Positions 27,586 to 37,649 are shown, numbered from the stretch's first letter. The stretch: 64,000 nt of DNA from Synechococcus sp. PCC 7502 (GCF_000317085.1 NC_019702.1:1890394-1954393), one strand, 5' to 3'. Made by a program: numbers and translations. Notes: generated by a model from the letters alone, not told the origin.

Positions 27586-27690
27586 ATGGGTGAACTAGTA
27601 AATGCAATTGTATTGTGCATGGTTTTGATTCCCGTGGGCATTGGTTTTGGTTATTTTCTGTTGAAGCTTCAGGGTGGGGAAACAGAATAG
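27586..27690 (+). CDS. petM: Cytochrome b6-f complex subunit VII (PetM)
   Basis: A 34-residue single-span thylakoid membrane subunit of the cytochrome b6f complex. It consists of a short lumenal or stromal start (MGELVNA), one hydrophobic helix (about 6-27) and the conserved ending FLLKLQGGE that marks PetM. The ATG at 27586 follows a Shine-Dalgarno-like AAGAGGT (27571-27577). Length and ending match the family. It is an isolated gene convergent with uppS, 21 bp apart. Confidence 0.9.
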   Translation: MGELVNAIVLCMVLIPVGIGFGYFLLKLQGGETE

Positions 27691-27711
27691 CTTTGATTTT
27701 AGGGTAGAGAT

Positions 27712-28455
27712 TTAGGCTTTACCAAATCGGCGATCGCGCCCTTGATAGTCCAGTAAAGCTTGATGAAATTCACTCCGATCAAAATCGGGCCATAGGGTTG
27801 GAGTAAAGTAAATCTCGGTATAGGCGATTTGCCATAGTAAAAAATTACTTAAACGCATTTCGCCGCTGGTACGAATCAAAAAATCGGGATCAATTTCTCC
27901 AGATGTATAAAGATGTTGTTGAAATAGAGCTTCATCAATTTGTTCCAGTTTAATTTCTCCAATTTGCACTGCTTGTGCTAGTTGGCGACAAACTTTGATA
28001 ATTTCATGACGGCTCCCGTAATTAATGGCAACAGTGAAATGAATTGACTGATTGTTAACCGTTGCTGCCATAGACTCTTTAATCTCTGCTTGCAAAGAAG
28101 TTGGTAGCGATGCTAAATCCCCCACAAAGGTAATTCGCACACCTTCTCTGCACATTTCTGCCAGTTCTCGGCGTAAAATTCTCTCAAATAAGATCATGAG
28201 AAAATCCACTTCTTCTGTGGGTCTGCCCCAATTTTCCGTAGAAAAAGCATAGGCAGTTAAAGCTTTAATCCCCCAATCTTTACAACATCGCAGTAAATCC
28301 TTTAAGGCATCAACCCCTTGACGATGACCAATAATCCGAGGCAATCCCTTTTGCCTTGCCCAGCGTCCATTGCCATCCATAATTACTGCCACATGACGGG
28401 GTAACCTTGCTTGGTCTAAATCTGATGGTAGGGTATGCAGTAGCTTAGCGGTCAT
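27712..28455 (-). CDS. uppS: Isoprenyl (undecaprenyl) diphosphate synthase
   Basis: A cis-prenyltransferase making undecaprenyl diphosphate, the carrier lipid for peptidoglycan and other polymers. In the 247-residue protein the catalytic Asp27 lies in MDGNGRWA (26-33). [10 protein letters not shown] follows near 44 and the [15 protein letters not shown] block near 200. Its ATG overlaps the TGA of cdaA (28452-28455), so the two are translationally coupled. Together with lysA upstream it forms a three-gene minus-strand set tied to cell-wall precursor supply. Confidence 0.95.
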   Translation of the reverse strand: MTAKLLHTLPSDLDQARLPRHVAVIMDGNGRWARQKGLPRIIGHRQGVDALKDLLRCCKDWGIKALTAYAFSTENWGRPTEEVDFLMILFERILRRELAEMCREGVRITFVGDLASLPTSLQAEIKESMAATVNNQSIHFTVAINYGSRHEIIKVCRQLAQAVQIGEIKLEQIDEALFQQHLYTSGEIDPDFLIRTSGEMRLSNFLLWQIAYTEIYFTPTLWPDFDRSEFHQALLDYQGRDRRFGKA

Positions 28456-29339
28456 TTTTTCCTTGAAGATTTTTGATTAAATATAGATTGCCATCCCAGC
28501 ATCTTACGCAGGTCGTTAAATCCAGTTTTGCCAGCGATAGTTACAGGTCGCTTCGTTGCTAATTTTACCTCTAAGACTTCCCTAAGTTTACTACTAGTAA
28601 TAGGACGATCTAGGCTGCCTTGGTCTGCGATCGCAATTGATCCAGTTTCCTCGGATACGACTATACAAAAGCAGTTAGATACACGCTCGGTAATTCCCAT
28701 GGCTGCTCTGTGCCTAGTCCCAATTTCCCGTGAGGCATAGCGATCAGATATGGGGAAAATAACCCCCGCCGCCAGAATCCGCTCTTCTCGAACCCACACT
28801 GCCCCATCATGGAGTAAGGTTGAGGTCTGGAAAATAGTTTGTAGAAGTTCCTTAGATAAGGTCGCATTTAAACTTACCCCCGATACTGAGAATTCATGTT
28901 CTTCGATCGGTTCACCTGTTTCAATTAAGATTAAGGCACCTGTTCGATTTTGAGATAGTTCCAGCACCGCTTCCAGTAATTTTTCAATGACACTGTCAGC
29001 TTTAATGGGACTGCGTCGAGAGGGTTTGACTAATCCCACCAAATTTCCTCGCCCTAACTGCTCTAGGAATCGCCTGAGTTCCGTTTGCAACAGTACTGCC
29101 ATTGAGACCGATGCCCCAATCAAAAGCTTATCTAGGACAAAGGTAAGTAATTGTAAACCTGAACGACTACTAATAATATCGATGAATAAGATCACGATAA
29201 ATCCTCTGACCATTAGCAGAGTACGGCGATCAACCGTTAGTGCCAAAATCAGATAAACAACTATCAATACAGCTAAAAGATCGATTGCCCTTAACGTTAA
29301 GACAATCGGATCGGAGACTATATTGATTAACCACTGCAT
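28452..29339 (-). CDS. cdaA: Diadenylate cyclase (c-di-AMP synthase), CdaA type
   Basis: Makes cyclic di-AMP from two ATP. The 295-residue protein has two or three N-terminal membrane helices (about 7-85) and a cytoplasmic DAC domain (about 105-265). Active-site motifs are DGA at 178-180 and GTRHRAA at 207-213, both intact. c-di-AMP controls potassium and osmotic balance and cell-wall homeostasis. Coupling to uppS by a 4-bp overlap and location after lysA fit a wall-related role. No cdaR or glmM gene is adjacent, unlike the Firmicute arrangement. Confidence 0.95.
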   Translation of the reverse strand: MQWLINIVSDPIVLTLRAIDLLAVLIVVYLILALTVDRRTLLMVRGFIVILFIDIISSRSGLQLLTFVLDKLLIGASVSMAVLLQTELRRFLEQLGRGNLVGLVKPSRRSPIKADSVIEKLLEAVLELSQNRTGALILIETGEPIEEHEFSVSGVSLNATLSKELLQTIFQTSTLLHDGAVWVREERILAAGVIFPISDRYASREIGTRHRAAMGITERVSNCFCIVVSEETGSIAIADQGSLDRPITSSKLREVLEVKLATKRPVTIAGKTGFNDLRKMLGWQSIFNQKSSRKK

Positions 29340-29452
29340 CCAAATCCCTCTTCAGACAATGCTCTTAAACAATCCTAACTACCAAATTTCACTGAATTTT
29401 ACTCATAAATTACTAAGTTAAATTCCTTAGCTAAATTACTAAATGTGAGTAT

Positions 29453-30790
29453 TTACTGTAGTTTAGTTGGCAGCACATCCTGACGAATCAAATCTGCATA
29501 GGTTTCACGCTTGAGAATAAGGTTAGCAGTACCAGCATCTACTAAAACAGCAGCCAGTTTAGGGATACGGTTATAGTTGGAAGCCATACTGTAGTTGTAT
29601 GCTCCGGTGGCGGGAACTACCAGAATATCTCCTGGGTTAGTTTTGGGCAGTTTAATATCTTTAATTAAAATATCCCCTGATTCACAATGTTTACCTGCGA
29701 TCGTGATCACTTGATCCGCTTCAGTACTCATGTGATTAGCAACCATCGCTAAATATTTGGACTGATAGGTAATTGGTCGAGGATTATCCGACATACCACC
29801 ATCAATGGTGATGTAAGTACGCCCTTGGGGGACGGTTTTATTGCTACCAATGGTATAGGCAGTAACACAGGCGGTTCCGATTAGCGATCGCCCCGGTTCG
29901 GAAATTAGTTTGGGTAAAGCTAAACCTTGAGCTTCACAGGCTGTGATCACACTATTGCTAACGGTTTTTACCCATTCGGTAATGCTAGGGGGATCATCGG
30001 ATTCGGTGTAACTAATGCCCAATCCACCGCCAATATTTAACTCTGTGAGGTTTAATCCATAGTTGCTAGCGATTTTAAACCATGAAATCATCACCGCCCC
30101 TAGGTCTTGATGGGGTTGTAGTTCAAAAATTTGGGAACCAATATGGGCATGAATACCCACACATTGCAATAGGGTTTGATTGGAGAGAAATGCAAAGACT
30201 GATTCTACTTCTGTGGGGTCAAAGCCAAATTTACTGTCTAGGTGTCCTGTTTGAATATACTCGTGGGTGTGACATTCGATGCCAGGGGTAATTCGCAGCA
30301 TGATCCGTGGGGACTTACCCAGACTTTGTGCCAGATTACTGGCATTTTTTAGCTCTAGCCAGTTGTCAATAATTACAGTGCAGCCAGTGGCGATCGCATA
30401 TTCTAATTCCGATTCGGATTTATTATTACCATGTAAATAGATGACATCGGGCTTAACACCTGCTTGGAGTGCTGTATATAGCTCCCCCCCTGATACCACA
30501 TCTATACCCAGTCCTTCGGAAGCAACGATCGCACAAATCGCCAAACAGTTCCAAGCTTTAGAGGCATAAATTACCTGAGATTCCCCATGATAATAGGATT
30601 TAAACCCATCACGATATTGCTGACAGGCGGTGCGGAGACTAAGTTCATCTAAAATATATAAAGGTGAACCATACTGTTCTACTAGTTCCACCACATCACA
30701 ACCGCCTATTTCTAGGTGATCATTAGCATTAGTTTTGGCAGTTAAGGGTAAAAGTTGTTGGTTGGGCGATCGCTGATCAAAGGGAGCCAT
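29453..30790 (-). CDS. lysA: Diaminopimelate decarboxylase
   Basis: Converts meso-diaminopimelate to lysine with PLP. The 445-residue protein has the fold-III alanine-racemase-like barrel with PLP Lys78 in IYASKAW. HIGSQI lies near residue 210, and the glycine-rich phosphate loop NIGGGLGISY near 250. The active-site Cys motif CESGD lies near 370 and GAYNYSMASNYN near 400. It is the first gene of a minus-strand set with cdaA (113-bp gap) and uppS. Removal of diaminopimelate links it to the same wall-precursor theme. Confidence 0.96.
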   Translation of the reverse strand: MAPFDQRSPNQQLLPLTAKTNANDHLEIGGCDVVELVEQYGSPLYILDELSLRTACQQYRDGFKSYYHGESQVIYASKAWNCLAICAIVASEGLGIDVVSGGELYTALQAGVKPDVIYLHGNNKSESELEYAIATGCTVIIDNWLELKNASNLAQSLGKSPRIMLRITPGIECHTHEYIQTGHLDSKFGFDPTEVESVFAFLSNQTLLQCVGIHAHIGSQIFELQPHQDLGAVMISWFKIASNYGLNLTELNIGGGLGISYTESDDPPSITEWVKTVSNSVITACEAQGLALPKLISEPGRSLIGTACVTAYTIGSNKTVPQGRTYITIDGGMSDNPRPITYQSKYLAMVANHMSTEADQVITIAGKHCESGDILIKDIKLPKTNPGDILVVPATGAYNYSMASNYNRIPKLAAVLVDAGTANLILKRETYADLIRQDVLPTKLQ

Positions 30791-30925
30791 TGCTGAGATA
30801 TTATTTTTATTTTTTAACTATTATGCCCTCAAAATCACTACTTTTCTGCTAATACATTATTTCTCCCATAGTTATTACGATGCTTCTTATCAACTTCAGG
30901 TAATGGGTACATACATATACAAAAA

Positions 30926-31027
30926 ATGACGGTGGAATACAATAATCTCAGGCTAGGACTGACCAATGTTAGATTTGCCACATTAGCGATCGCCTTCGGA
31001 TATTTCTGGATTTATAGCCGTAATTAG
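30926..31027 (+). CDS. Possible 33-residue single-span membrane protein
   Basis: An ATG-initiated frame between lysA and the next gene encodes a short charged start, TNVRFATLAIAFGYFWIYS and a stop. The second half could be one membrane helix, as in small photosynthetic-complex subunits, but it matches none that I recall (PetL, PetN, PsaM, PsbX, Psb30). The frame contains a HIP1 octamer and no good Shine-Dalgarno precedes it. Treat it as a candidate only. Confidence 0.3.
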   Translation: MTVEYNNLRLGLTNVRFATLAIAFGYFWIYSRN

Positions 31028-31059
31028 TTAATTGAAAAACCATGAGGAGCCAGACATAG

Positions 31060-31533
31060 TTGAAGAACCAAATAGATAATCAACCTAATTATTTGGGTAT
31101 AAAATTCTTTATTTTGGGTGTTTTAACAGCGGTTGCACCTTTCGTTACAATTTTTGGATTAAAACTTGCAATCGATCATTTAATGGCAAGCGATCATATA
31201 AGCAATTATAAAGTCATCAGCACCTCAACTTCTCCCGATCATGATTTTGTAGCAACTGTATATATATCTTCAGGCGGAGGGGCAGCAGGTTGGTGTAGTA
31301 CTCGCGTGAGTATCAATACTTCATTAGCAAAACTTGAGATCACTGAGAATAGTATTAAGAATCCTAAGGATATATTCTTTGTTAGCTGTAGCAGTAAAGT
31401 TGAGACAAAATGGCTTAGTAATAGAAGTATGACTATTTCATTTAAGGACTTGGAAGAATCAATAAGCATTTCTAAGATGAAGTTAGATATGAGTAGACAA
31501 GTTAAAATCAAATATCTGGAAAAAGTAAATTAA
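31060..31533 (+). CDS. Unknown protein with one membrane segment
   Basis: A 157-residue protein with a TTG start at 31060 behind a good Shine-Dalgarno (TGAGGAG, 31043-31049). Residues about 14-38 are a hydrophobic signal anchor; the rest is soluble. The segment STSPDHDFVATVYISSGGGAA recalls extracytoplasmic domains of the DUF5412 style, in which a processed or displayed beta strand is followed by a glycine-rich turn, but I am not sure of that. Base composition is AT-rich. The gene is separate from its neighbours, and no function is assigned. Confidence 0.65.
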   Translation: MKNQIDNQPNYLGIKFFILGVLTAVAPFVTIFGLKLAIDHLMASDHISNYKVISTSTSPDHDFVATVYISSGGGAAGWCSTRVSINTSLAKLEITENSIKNPKDIFFVSCSSKVETKWLSNRSMTISFKDLEESISISKMKLDMSRQVKIKYLEKVN

Positions 31534-31714
31534 AACCTTTGACATCTGCTTCTAATATATATAGTCGAGTAAAAAATTTCTAAATCCTCTCTTTATGAGT
31601 TTTAAAGCCATTGTCAGCTTAGAGGCAAAAACCAACCTCATACACTTCAAAAGCTAGACCTTAGAGATTCATCATGAAAGCTATAATATTCAGGTAATAA
31701 ACTAGCTAAGATTT

Positions 31715-34552
31715 ATGAATTCCGTTTTGAGTGTGGCGATCGCCCTAATTTTAGTTTTAAGTCTCCCCATATCATTAACTAGTAATTTTGTAGGCAATTT
31801 AGCAAGTAATTTTTTAGATAGTTCAGCGCAAGCGGCGATTATTAATCCCCATCACCCCATAATGACATTCCCCCTCAAGCCCGAATCAAAAAATCTTAAC
31901 TCCAGCCCAGTTCCTGGCGATACCCTAACCGAAGGTGTAACCAAGACCGTACTTAAAAATGGATTAACTGTATTAACCAAAGAAATTAACACTGCCCCCG
32001 TTGCCACTGTCCAAGTATGGTATCGAGTCGGTTCTCGCAATGAAAAGCCGGGAATTACAGGGATTTCTCACCAATTAGAGCATTTAATGTTTAAGGGAAC
32101 CAAGGATCGTCCCATTCAGTTTGGTCGATTATTTAGTGCTTTAGGTAGCAGTTCCAATGCTTTTACTAGCTATGATATGACCGCCTATTTTGGTACGGTT
32201 AGCAGCGATAAGCTGGAATCTTTATTAGTACTAGAAGCCGATCGCATGGTTAATACCGTGGCAGGAGCCACCGAACTAAAAAGTGAACGAACTGTGGTTC
32301 TATCGGAACTAGATGGTGGTAATAATAATCCCAGCACTCGTCTATATCGGCAGGTAATGGCAGCAGCTTTTCCCAATAGTACCTATGGTGCGCCCGTAAT
32401 TGGCTATAGAAGTGATGTAGAGGCATTTAGCCCCGACCAAGTGCAGAAGTATTATCAAACTTACTATCGCCCTGATAATGCCACTTTAGTGGTAGTTGGG
32501 AATTTTGAGACTAAGGCACTCCTGAAAAAAATTGAAAATATCTTTGGGAAGATTCAATCTCCCCCTGTACCTAAATTTATTGAGGCGACTGCCACCTATA
32601 CTCCACCCGCATTTACGGGTAATCCCATTGTTTTGAAAGAACCGGGCAGTGTGGCATTTTTGCAGGCGGTATATCCTACCTTACCTCCCGTTGGGCATCC
32701 AGATATTGCCGCCATTGATGTGATGGATACGGTACTAACGGCGGGTAGAAATTCTCGACTTTATCAGGCTTTACAACAAACTGGTTTAGTCAGTAGCTAT
32801 AGTGGTAGTGCTTCAACCATGATTGAACCCGGTTGGTACATTTTCAATGCTACGGCTGCCCAAGGTAAGTCTTTAGAATCCATTGACAAGGTCTTATTAG
32901 CAGAAATTACCAAGCTCCAAACCAAGGGGGTTTCACCTGAAGAATTAAATCGCGCCCAAACTCAACTGCAAACGGGCTATATTCTCGGTAACAGAGACGT
33001 GAGTTCCCAAGCCAGTCAATTAGGCTATAACCAAACCGTGGCATTGGACTATAGGTATAGCGATCGCTATTTAGCCGATGTCAAAAAAGTTACCACTGCT
33101 GATGTCCAAAGGGTAGCAAATCAGTACTTAAATCCTGAAAAACGCATTTTAGGATTTTTTGAACCCACAGCCATTGTTGCCACTGCCAATACGGGTAATG
33201 CTACTAGTACTTTAACTAGCTATACTTCTGGCACTCCCGTTGATCCTGAAGAAGTTGCTAAATATTTACCCTCAAGTACTGTAGCTGCTAACGAACCGAA
33301 TCGTAACCCTGATAAACCTGAAAAATTTAAGTTGCCCAATGGCTTAACTATTCTTTTGCAAAGCGATCGCAGCAGTCCGACCGTGACTCTAGTGGGTGAA
33401 ATTAAAGCTGGTACGGGATTTGATACGGAAGCAAAAGCAGGACTGGCGAGTTTAACTGCTCAAAACCTTTTAAATGGAACTAAGACTAAAGATGCCTTGG
33501 CGATCGCCTCAATCTTTGAAGATCGTGGAACTAGCCTCGGATTTTCTGCCAGTCGAGAAGGAGTTAATCTGTCATCGGTATTTTTAACCACGGATTTACC
33601 CGTAATTATTCAACAATTGGGTGATGTCTTACAAAATGCCACTTTCCCTGAAAATGAACTGGAACTAAGCCTCAAACGCAATTTAGTTAGTCTTAAGTCA
33701 GAATTAGATAATCCGGGTAGTTTAGCCCGACGGACTTTTCAACAAAAGCTGTTTCCTAAGGGACATCCATACTTTGCGATGAGGACTGAAGCCAGCCTTA
33801 AGTCGATCGCCCGCCAAGATGTGCTGAATTTCTATAGGTCTTACTATCGCCCTGATACTACCACTTTGACTTTATTAGGTGATTTTGATCCTAAAACGGT
33901 GAAAGAGCTATTAATTAAAGAATTTGCTAACTGGAAATCAAGTGGTAAGCCCCAGAAATTGAAATATACATCGGTGTCCCTACCCCAGCCTGAATCCGAT
34001 CAACTAACCTTAAACGGGAAAACTCAAGCTGTAACCCTAATTGGTCATCCTAGTATTTCCCGAAGCGATCGCCGCTATTATGCTGCGTTGGTGTTAAATC
34101 AAGTTTTAGGTGGAGATACTTTATCTAGCAGATTAGGCACAGAACTTAGGGATCGCCAAGGACTAACCTACGGAGTTTATAGCTATTTCCAAGCGGGACA
34201 GGGAGCGGGGCAATTTGTTGTTCAAATGCAAACCAATCCTCAAGATACCCAACGGGCGATCGCCAGTGCCTTGGAAATTTTGAAATCTGTCCATGCTAAA
34301 GGGATTACATCATCGGAACTCACAGCCGCAAAAGCCAGCTTGATCAATAGTTTCCCTGTGGATATTTCCAAGCCCGAAAGTGTAGCTAGTTCAGTTTTAA
34401 GTGATGAAGTATTTGGGTTACCTGTGGGAGATTTTTATCAGTTTCCCCGTAAGGTAAAAGCTGTAAGCTTAGAAGAGGTTAATGCTGCGGCTAGGGAATT
34501 ACTCCATCCTGATAATTTAGTTATAGTTACTGCTACTCCTCCCCTGAAGTAG
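31715..34552 (+). CDS. M16-family zinc metallopeptidase, two-module, exported
   Basis: A 945-residue protein. Residues 1-40 look like a signal peptide ending AQA, so it probably acts in the periplasm. The first M16 half (about 70-500) is catalytic: inverted zinc motif His119-x-x-Glu122-His123 and third ligand probably Glu198 in VVLSELDGG. The second half (about 535-945) has the M16 fold without HxxEH, as expected for the substrate-chamber partner. Fusion of both halves resembles the PqqL/pitrilysin architecture. The substrate is probably unfolded or signal-like peptides; this is inferred from the family only. It stands as a single gene. Confidence 0.92.
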   Translation: MNSVLSVAIALILVLSLPISLTSNFVGNLASNFLDSSAQAAIINPHHPIMTFPLKPESKNLNSSPVPGDTLTEGVTKTVLKNGLTVLTKEINTAPVATVQVWYRVGSRNEKPGITGISHQLEHLMFKGTKDRPIQFGRLFSALGSSSNAFTSYDMTAYFGTVSSDKLESLLVLEADRMVNTVAGATELKSERTVVLSELDGGNNNPSTRLYRQVMAAAFPNSTYGAPVIGYRSDVEAFSPDQVQKYYQTYYRPDNATLVVVGNFETKALLKKIENIFGKIQSPPVPKFIEATATYTPPAFTGNPIVLKEPGSVAFLQAVYPTLPPVGHPDIAAIDVMDTVLTAGRNSRLYQALQQTGLVSSYSGSASTMIEPGWYIFNATAAQGKSLESIDKVLLAEITKLQTKGVSPEELNRAQTQLQTGYILGNRDVSSQASQLGYNQTVALDYRYSDRYLADVKKVTTADVQRVANQYLNPEKRILGFFEPTAIVATANTGNATSTLTSYTSGTPVDPEEVAKYLPSSTVAANEPNRNPDKPEKFKLPNGLTILLQSDRSSPTVTLVGEIKAGTGFDTEAKAGLASLTAQNLLNGTKTKDALAIASIFEDRGTSLGFSASREGVNLSSVFLTTDLPVIIQQLGDVLQNATFPENELELSLKRNLVSLKSELDNPGSLARRTFQQKLFPKGHPYFAMRTEASLKSIARQDVLNFYRSYYRPDTTTLTLLGDFDPKTVKELLIKEFANWKSSGKPQKLKYTSVSLPQPESDQLTLNGKTQAVTLIGHPSISRSDRRYYAALVLNQVLGGDTLSSRLGTELRDRQGLTYGVYSYFQAGQGAGQFVVQMQTNPQDTQRAIASALEILKSVHAKGITSSELTAAKASLINSFPVDISKPESVASSVLSDEVFGLPVGDFYQFPRKVKAVSLEEVNAAARELLHPDNLVIVTATPPLK

Positions 34553-34763
34553 GCACAAACTAGATAGATAATTCAAAAATCCTCTAAAGATATTCTGAAA
34601 AAATTTAGTAGGTGTCATCATAGTTGTAGTTGTGTCAAAACTACTAAGGCTTCTGGTGGCATCTTTTTCGTTTTGGTATATGTCTGGAAGTAATATAGGC
34701 ATCAATAAAATATTCTGGTAGTTGTTGTTACGCTATCGTCATTAAACTGCTCTTGAATTCCTT

Positions 34764-36542
34764 ATGCTTAGAAAATCTATTAATAGTTCTTGGTGCATTG
34801 ATAACGGGATGATTGCTGCCCTTTATCTAGGCGTTTGTACCTTAGTCTTTCAATTACCCCAATCCTTACTAGGTGCGCCAGTTTTTCCTGCGGCGGGTAT
34901 TGCGGTGGGGGCATTATTAGCACGGGGGCGATCACGAGCATTTGGGGTATTTTGCGGAGCAGCATTAAATAGTTTTCTGATCATTAAGGCACCGATTTTG
35001 TTTGCGCTTGTGGCGGGAATTGTGCCAGCGATCGGGGCTTTGGTATCAACAACATTAGTTTTATATTTCAATCGCACCAATTATTTTTTGGGTTATGTTA
35101 AACATTTTGTTGGATTTGTAATCGCCATTACTTGTAGTGGCACCCTAATTCAAGCATTACTAGGCACTTTGAATGTATTGCAGGCAGGATTAATTACATC
35201 GGATATTTACTGGAATGTGACATTAAGTTGGTGGGTAGGTGATGCTGTCGGGGTTTTAGTATTTGCGCCTTTAACCCTAGTATGGTGGTCTGGATTAAAA
35301 CTGCGACATCAATTTGATCTCAAAGAGTTACTGGTCACGGTACTGAGCTTAATCATCATCTCCTATCTGGCACTTATAGATGGGCAGCCGATTGAATATT
35401 TATTATTGCCACCTCTATTATGGACAGCTTTGCGGTTTGGTGCCAAAGTTACAACCTGCATGGTTACGGCTACTGCTATGGTTGCAGCTATTAGTACAGC
35501 CTATCAAACTGGGATTTTTTATCAAGTATCACGCCAGAGTAATTCCCTTTTGTTACTGCAATTATTTATGGGTGTGATCTCCGTAACGACGATCGCTGTA
35601 TTAACACTGGTTACTGAAAATAATAGGGCAGCAGAAAAGCTCCAAGAACAGGTGGTTCTGAAGGATCAAGCTTATCTTCAACTAGATCAAGTGAATAAAA
35701 ACCTAGAGGAGATCATCGCAGCCAGAACCAGTGAATTAGTTGCAGCTAATCGGGAAATTAACTCTTTAAATCAGCAGCTAACTGCAGAAAATTCGCGCAT
35801 GAGTGCTGAACTAGCGGTAACCAAACGTTTACAGGAGATGATATTACCCAAAACTAAAGAATTAAACAGTATTAAAGCACTGGATATTGTGGGATTTATG
35901 GAGCCTGCGGATGAAGTGGGTGGTGATTATTATGATGTACTGCAACAGGATGGACATATCAAAATTGGGATCGGTGATGTCACAGGACATGGCTTAGAAA
36001 GCGGTGTAATTATGTTGATGGTACAAACCGCAATCCGCACTTTACTGATTAATGGGGAAACTAATCCGATTAAATTTTTATCTACCGTTAATCAGACCAT
36101 TTATGAAAATGTGCAGCGCATGAATTCCGACAAGAATTTAAGCCTGATTTTAATGGACTATCACGAGAATATTCTGCATTTAAGCGGACAACATGAAAGT
36201 GTAATCGTGGCTCGATCGGATGGTGAAATTGAGATTATTGATACCGATGCCCTAGGATTTCCCATAGGTTTAACAGAAGAGATTACAGAATTTATTTTTG
36301 AAGTCAAGATTCACTTAAATATTGGCGATGTCGTTGTTTTATATACGGATGGGGTAACTGAGGCTGCCAATGAATTTAAAGAACAGTATGGGCTGGAACG
36401 TCTAAGTCAAGTAATCCTTAGCTCCTACCACAAGCCCGTTGAAGAAATTAGAGAAGTTGTTATTGCCGATGTCAGAGAATTTATCGGTTCTAGCAAAGTC
36501 TATGATGATATTACCCTTGTGGTTATAAAGCGGAAACTTTAA
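34764..36542 (+). CDS. MASE1-like membrane sensor with SpoIIE/PP2C phosphatase domain
   Basis: A 592-residue protein in three parts. Residues about 10-285 have eight or so hydrophobic segments of the MASE1 integral-membrane sensor type. A coiled coil (about 288-360) follows, and then a SpoIIE-type serine phosphatase (about 370-592). Phosphatase motifs are visible: VGGDYYDVL and GIGDVTGHGLESG (metal-binding Asp residues), LYTDGVTEA, and the final KVYDDITLVVIKRK. It likely dephosphorylates an anti-sigma-factor antagonist in response to a membrane-sensed signal. No STAS or anti-sigma gene is adjacent. Confidence 0.92.
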   Translation: MLRKSINSSWCIDNGMIAALYLGVCTLVFQLPQSLLGAPVFPAAGIAVGALLARGRSRAFGVFCGAALNSFLIIKAPILFALVAGIVPAIGALVSTTLVLYFNRTNYFLGYVKHFVGFVIAITCSGTLIQALLGTLNVLQAGLITSDIYWNVTLSWWVGDAVGVLVFAPLTLVWWSGLKLRHQFDLKELLVTVLSLIIISYLALIDGQPIEYLLLPPLLWTALRFGAKVTTCMVTATAMVAAISTAYQTGIFYQVSRQSNSLLLLQLFMGVISVTTIAVLTLVTENNRAAEKLQEQVVLKDQAYLQLDQVNKNLEEIIAARTSELVAANREINSLNQQLTAENSRMSAELAVTKRLQEMILPKTKELNSIKALDIVGFMEPADEVGGDYYDVLQQDGHIKIGIGDVTGHGLESGVIMLMVQTAIRTLLINGETNPIKFLSTVNQTIYENVQRMNSDKNLSLILMDYHENILHLSGQHESVIVARSDGEIEIIDTDALGFPIGLTEEITEFIFEVKIHLNIGDVVVLYTDGVTEAANEFKEQYGLERLSQVILSSYHKPVEEIREVVIADVREFIGSSKVYDDITLVVIKRKL

Positions 36543-36674
36543 TATTCTCGCCCTTTTGCAGTTGGGTTAATCTTGTCATCAATCTTTACCTATTTAGCTC
36601 TCATTTCTTAACCAAGATATAAACGTAACTTTAACTTGATCTCTTAGGCTTAATTGAAGTTCTGAGGGTTAGTA

Positions 36675-37220
36675 GTGGAAGTTATTTTAGAATTCATTAA
36701 AGCGATCGCAACCATATTTCTTTTACTTTTGATAGGCGACTTCTTCTCAACTTTTTTCTATCATGTACCTGAGCACGTATTTGGTAAATTTCATACAATT
36801 GTGCATCATGGTAAAAACCGTAGCTTTCTGCACTATGCCGTTCTCACCAGAAATCCCTTGGTATTGTTAGATGGAATTTTAGGGGCAGTGCCATATTTTA
36901 TATTTACGCCTTGGCTATGGCAGTTATCGGCGGTGGGAACAGTAATGGGCTTGCTCCTAGGTGAGTTTCATGTGGTTTGGCGACATGTCTCGATTCTGAA
37001 GTGGCAGACCCCACAACCAGTTAGAGTTTTTTGTGATTTCTTATTTATTACTACTCCTGAAAGACATTGGTTGCATCATCAAAATGCCTTTGCTGCCTAT
37101 GGAGATATTTTTTCCTTTTTTGATTATCCCGCCCAAAAATGGCTAACTTCCTTACGCATGGTCAGACGCTTTTTTAACAGTAAATATAAGCAATTACATC
37201 AAGTTAAGACGGTTCAGTAA
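36675..37220 (+). CDS. Membrane protein with histidine boxes (fatty acid hydroxylase/sterol desaturase-like)
   Basis: A 181-residue membrane protein with three or four hydrophobic segments. Histidine clusters lie at FFYHVPEHVFGKFHTIVHHG (about residues 27-46), EFHVVWRH (about 97-104) and ERHWLHH (about 129-135). The spacing resembles the di-iron sites of the fatty-acid hydroxylase/sterol desaturase superfamily, though the protein is shorter than most members. The start is GTG at 36675. An oxygenase acting on a lipid or carotenoid is possible; the substrate is unknown. It is on the opposite strand from the pterin dehydratase and convergent with it. Confidence 0.65.
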   Translation: MEVILEFIKAIATIFLLLLIGDFFSTFFYHVPEHVFGKFHTIVHHGKNRSFLHYAVLTRNPLVLLDGILGAVPYFIFTPWLWQLSAVGTVMGLLLGEFHVVWRHVSILKWQTPQPVRVFCDFLFITTPERHWLHHQNAFAAYGDIFSFFDYPAQKWLTSLRMVRRFFNSKYKQLHQVKTVQ

Positions 37221-37255
37221 GTTATTCTGCTTTTTTTATGGTCACAGATTCTATT

Positions 37256-37609
37256 TCATAAAAGAGCATTGATCTTGGTTGCCAACTCAATATCTAAGCT
37301 AGTAATTCCCCCCGCATCATGGGTGGTTAAATCAATAGATACAGAGTTATAAATATTTAGCCATTCAGGATGATGCTCTAGTTTTTCCGCAGCGATCCCC
37401 ACTTTAGTCATAAACCCAAAAGCTTGAACAAAATCTTTAAACTTAAATTCCCTACTCAGTTTTTTGCCCGCAATTACCTGCCAACCTTGGGGAACTATCT
37501 GTGCTAGTTGCTGTGGATTAAGCTTACCATTGTTAGCATTAGCTCCGTTGGCTGTTGCTCCCATAAGTCCAGTAACTGCTAATCCAGATAGTAAGATTCT
37601 ACGGCGCAT
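37256..37609 (-). CDS. Pterin-4a-carbinolamine dehydratase with an export signal
   Basis: Dehydrates 4a-hydroxytetrahydropterin. The PCD/DCoH domain occupies residues 28-117 with the catalytic set His79-His80-Pro-Glu-Trp and His97-Asp98. The N-terminal 27 residues (MRRRILLSGLAVTGLMGATA, then ending ANGANA) look like a Tat- or Sec-type signal peptide. PCD proteins are normally cytoplasmic, so an exported form is unusual. A start within the mature part is unlikely because no Met lies between residues 17 and 66. It is not next to a pterin-dependent hydroxylase. It follows the methyltransferase gene's end in the upstream direction of its own strand. Confidence 0.85.
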   Translation of the reverse strand: MRRRILLSGLAVTGLMGATANGANANNGKLNPQQLAQIVPQGWQVIAGKKLSREFKFKDFVQAFGFMTKVGIAAEKLEHHPEWLNIYNSVSIDLTTHDAGGITSLDIELATKINALL

Positions 37610-37649
37610 AGATGTTCTCGATTTTTAAATAACAACTTTTACTCATAAA

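Noticed and set aside
34517-34705. 62-codon minus-strand frame after the M16 gene
   Set aside because: No Shine-Dalgarno, no recognisable motif and partial overlap with the M16 gene end.
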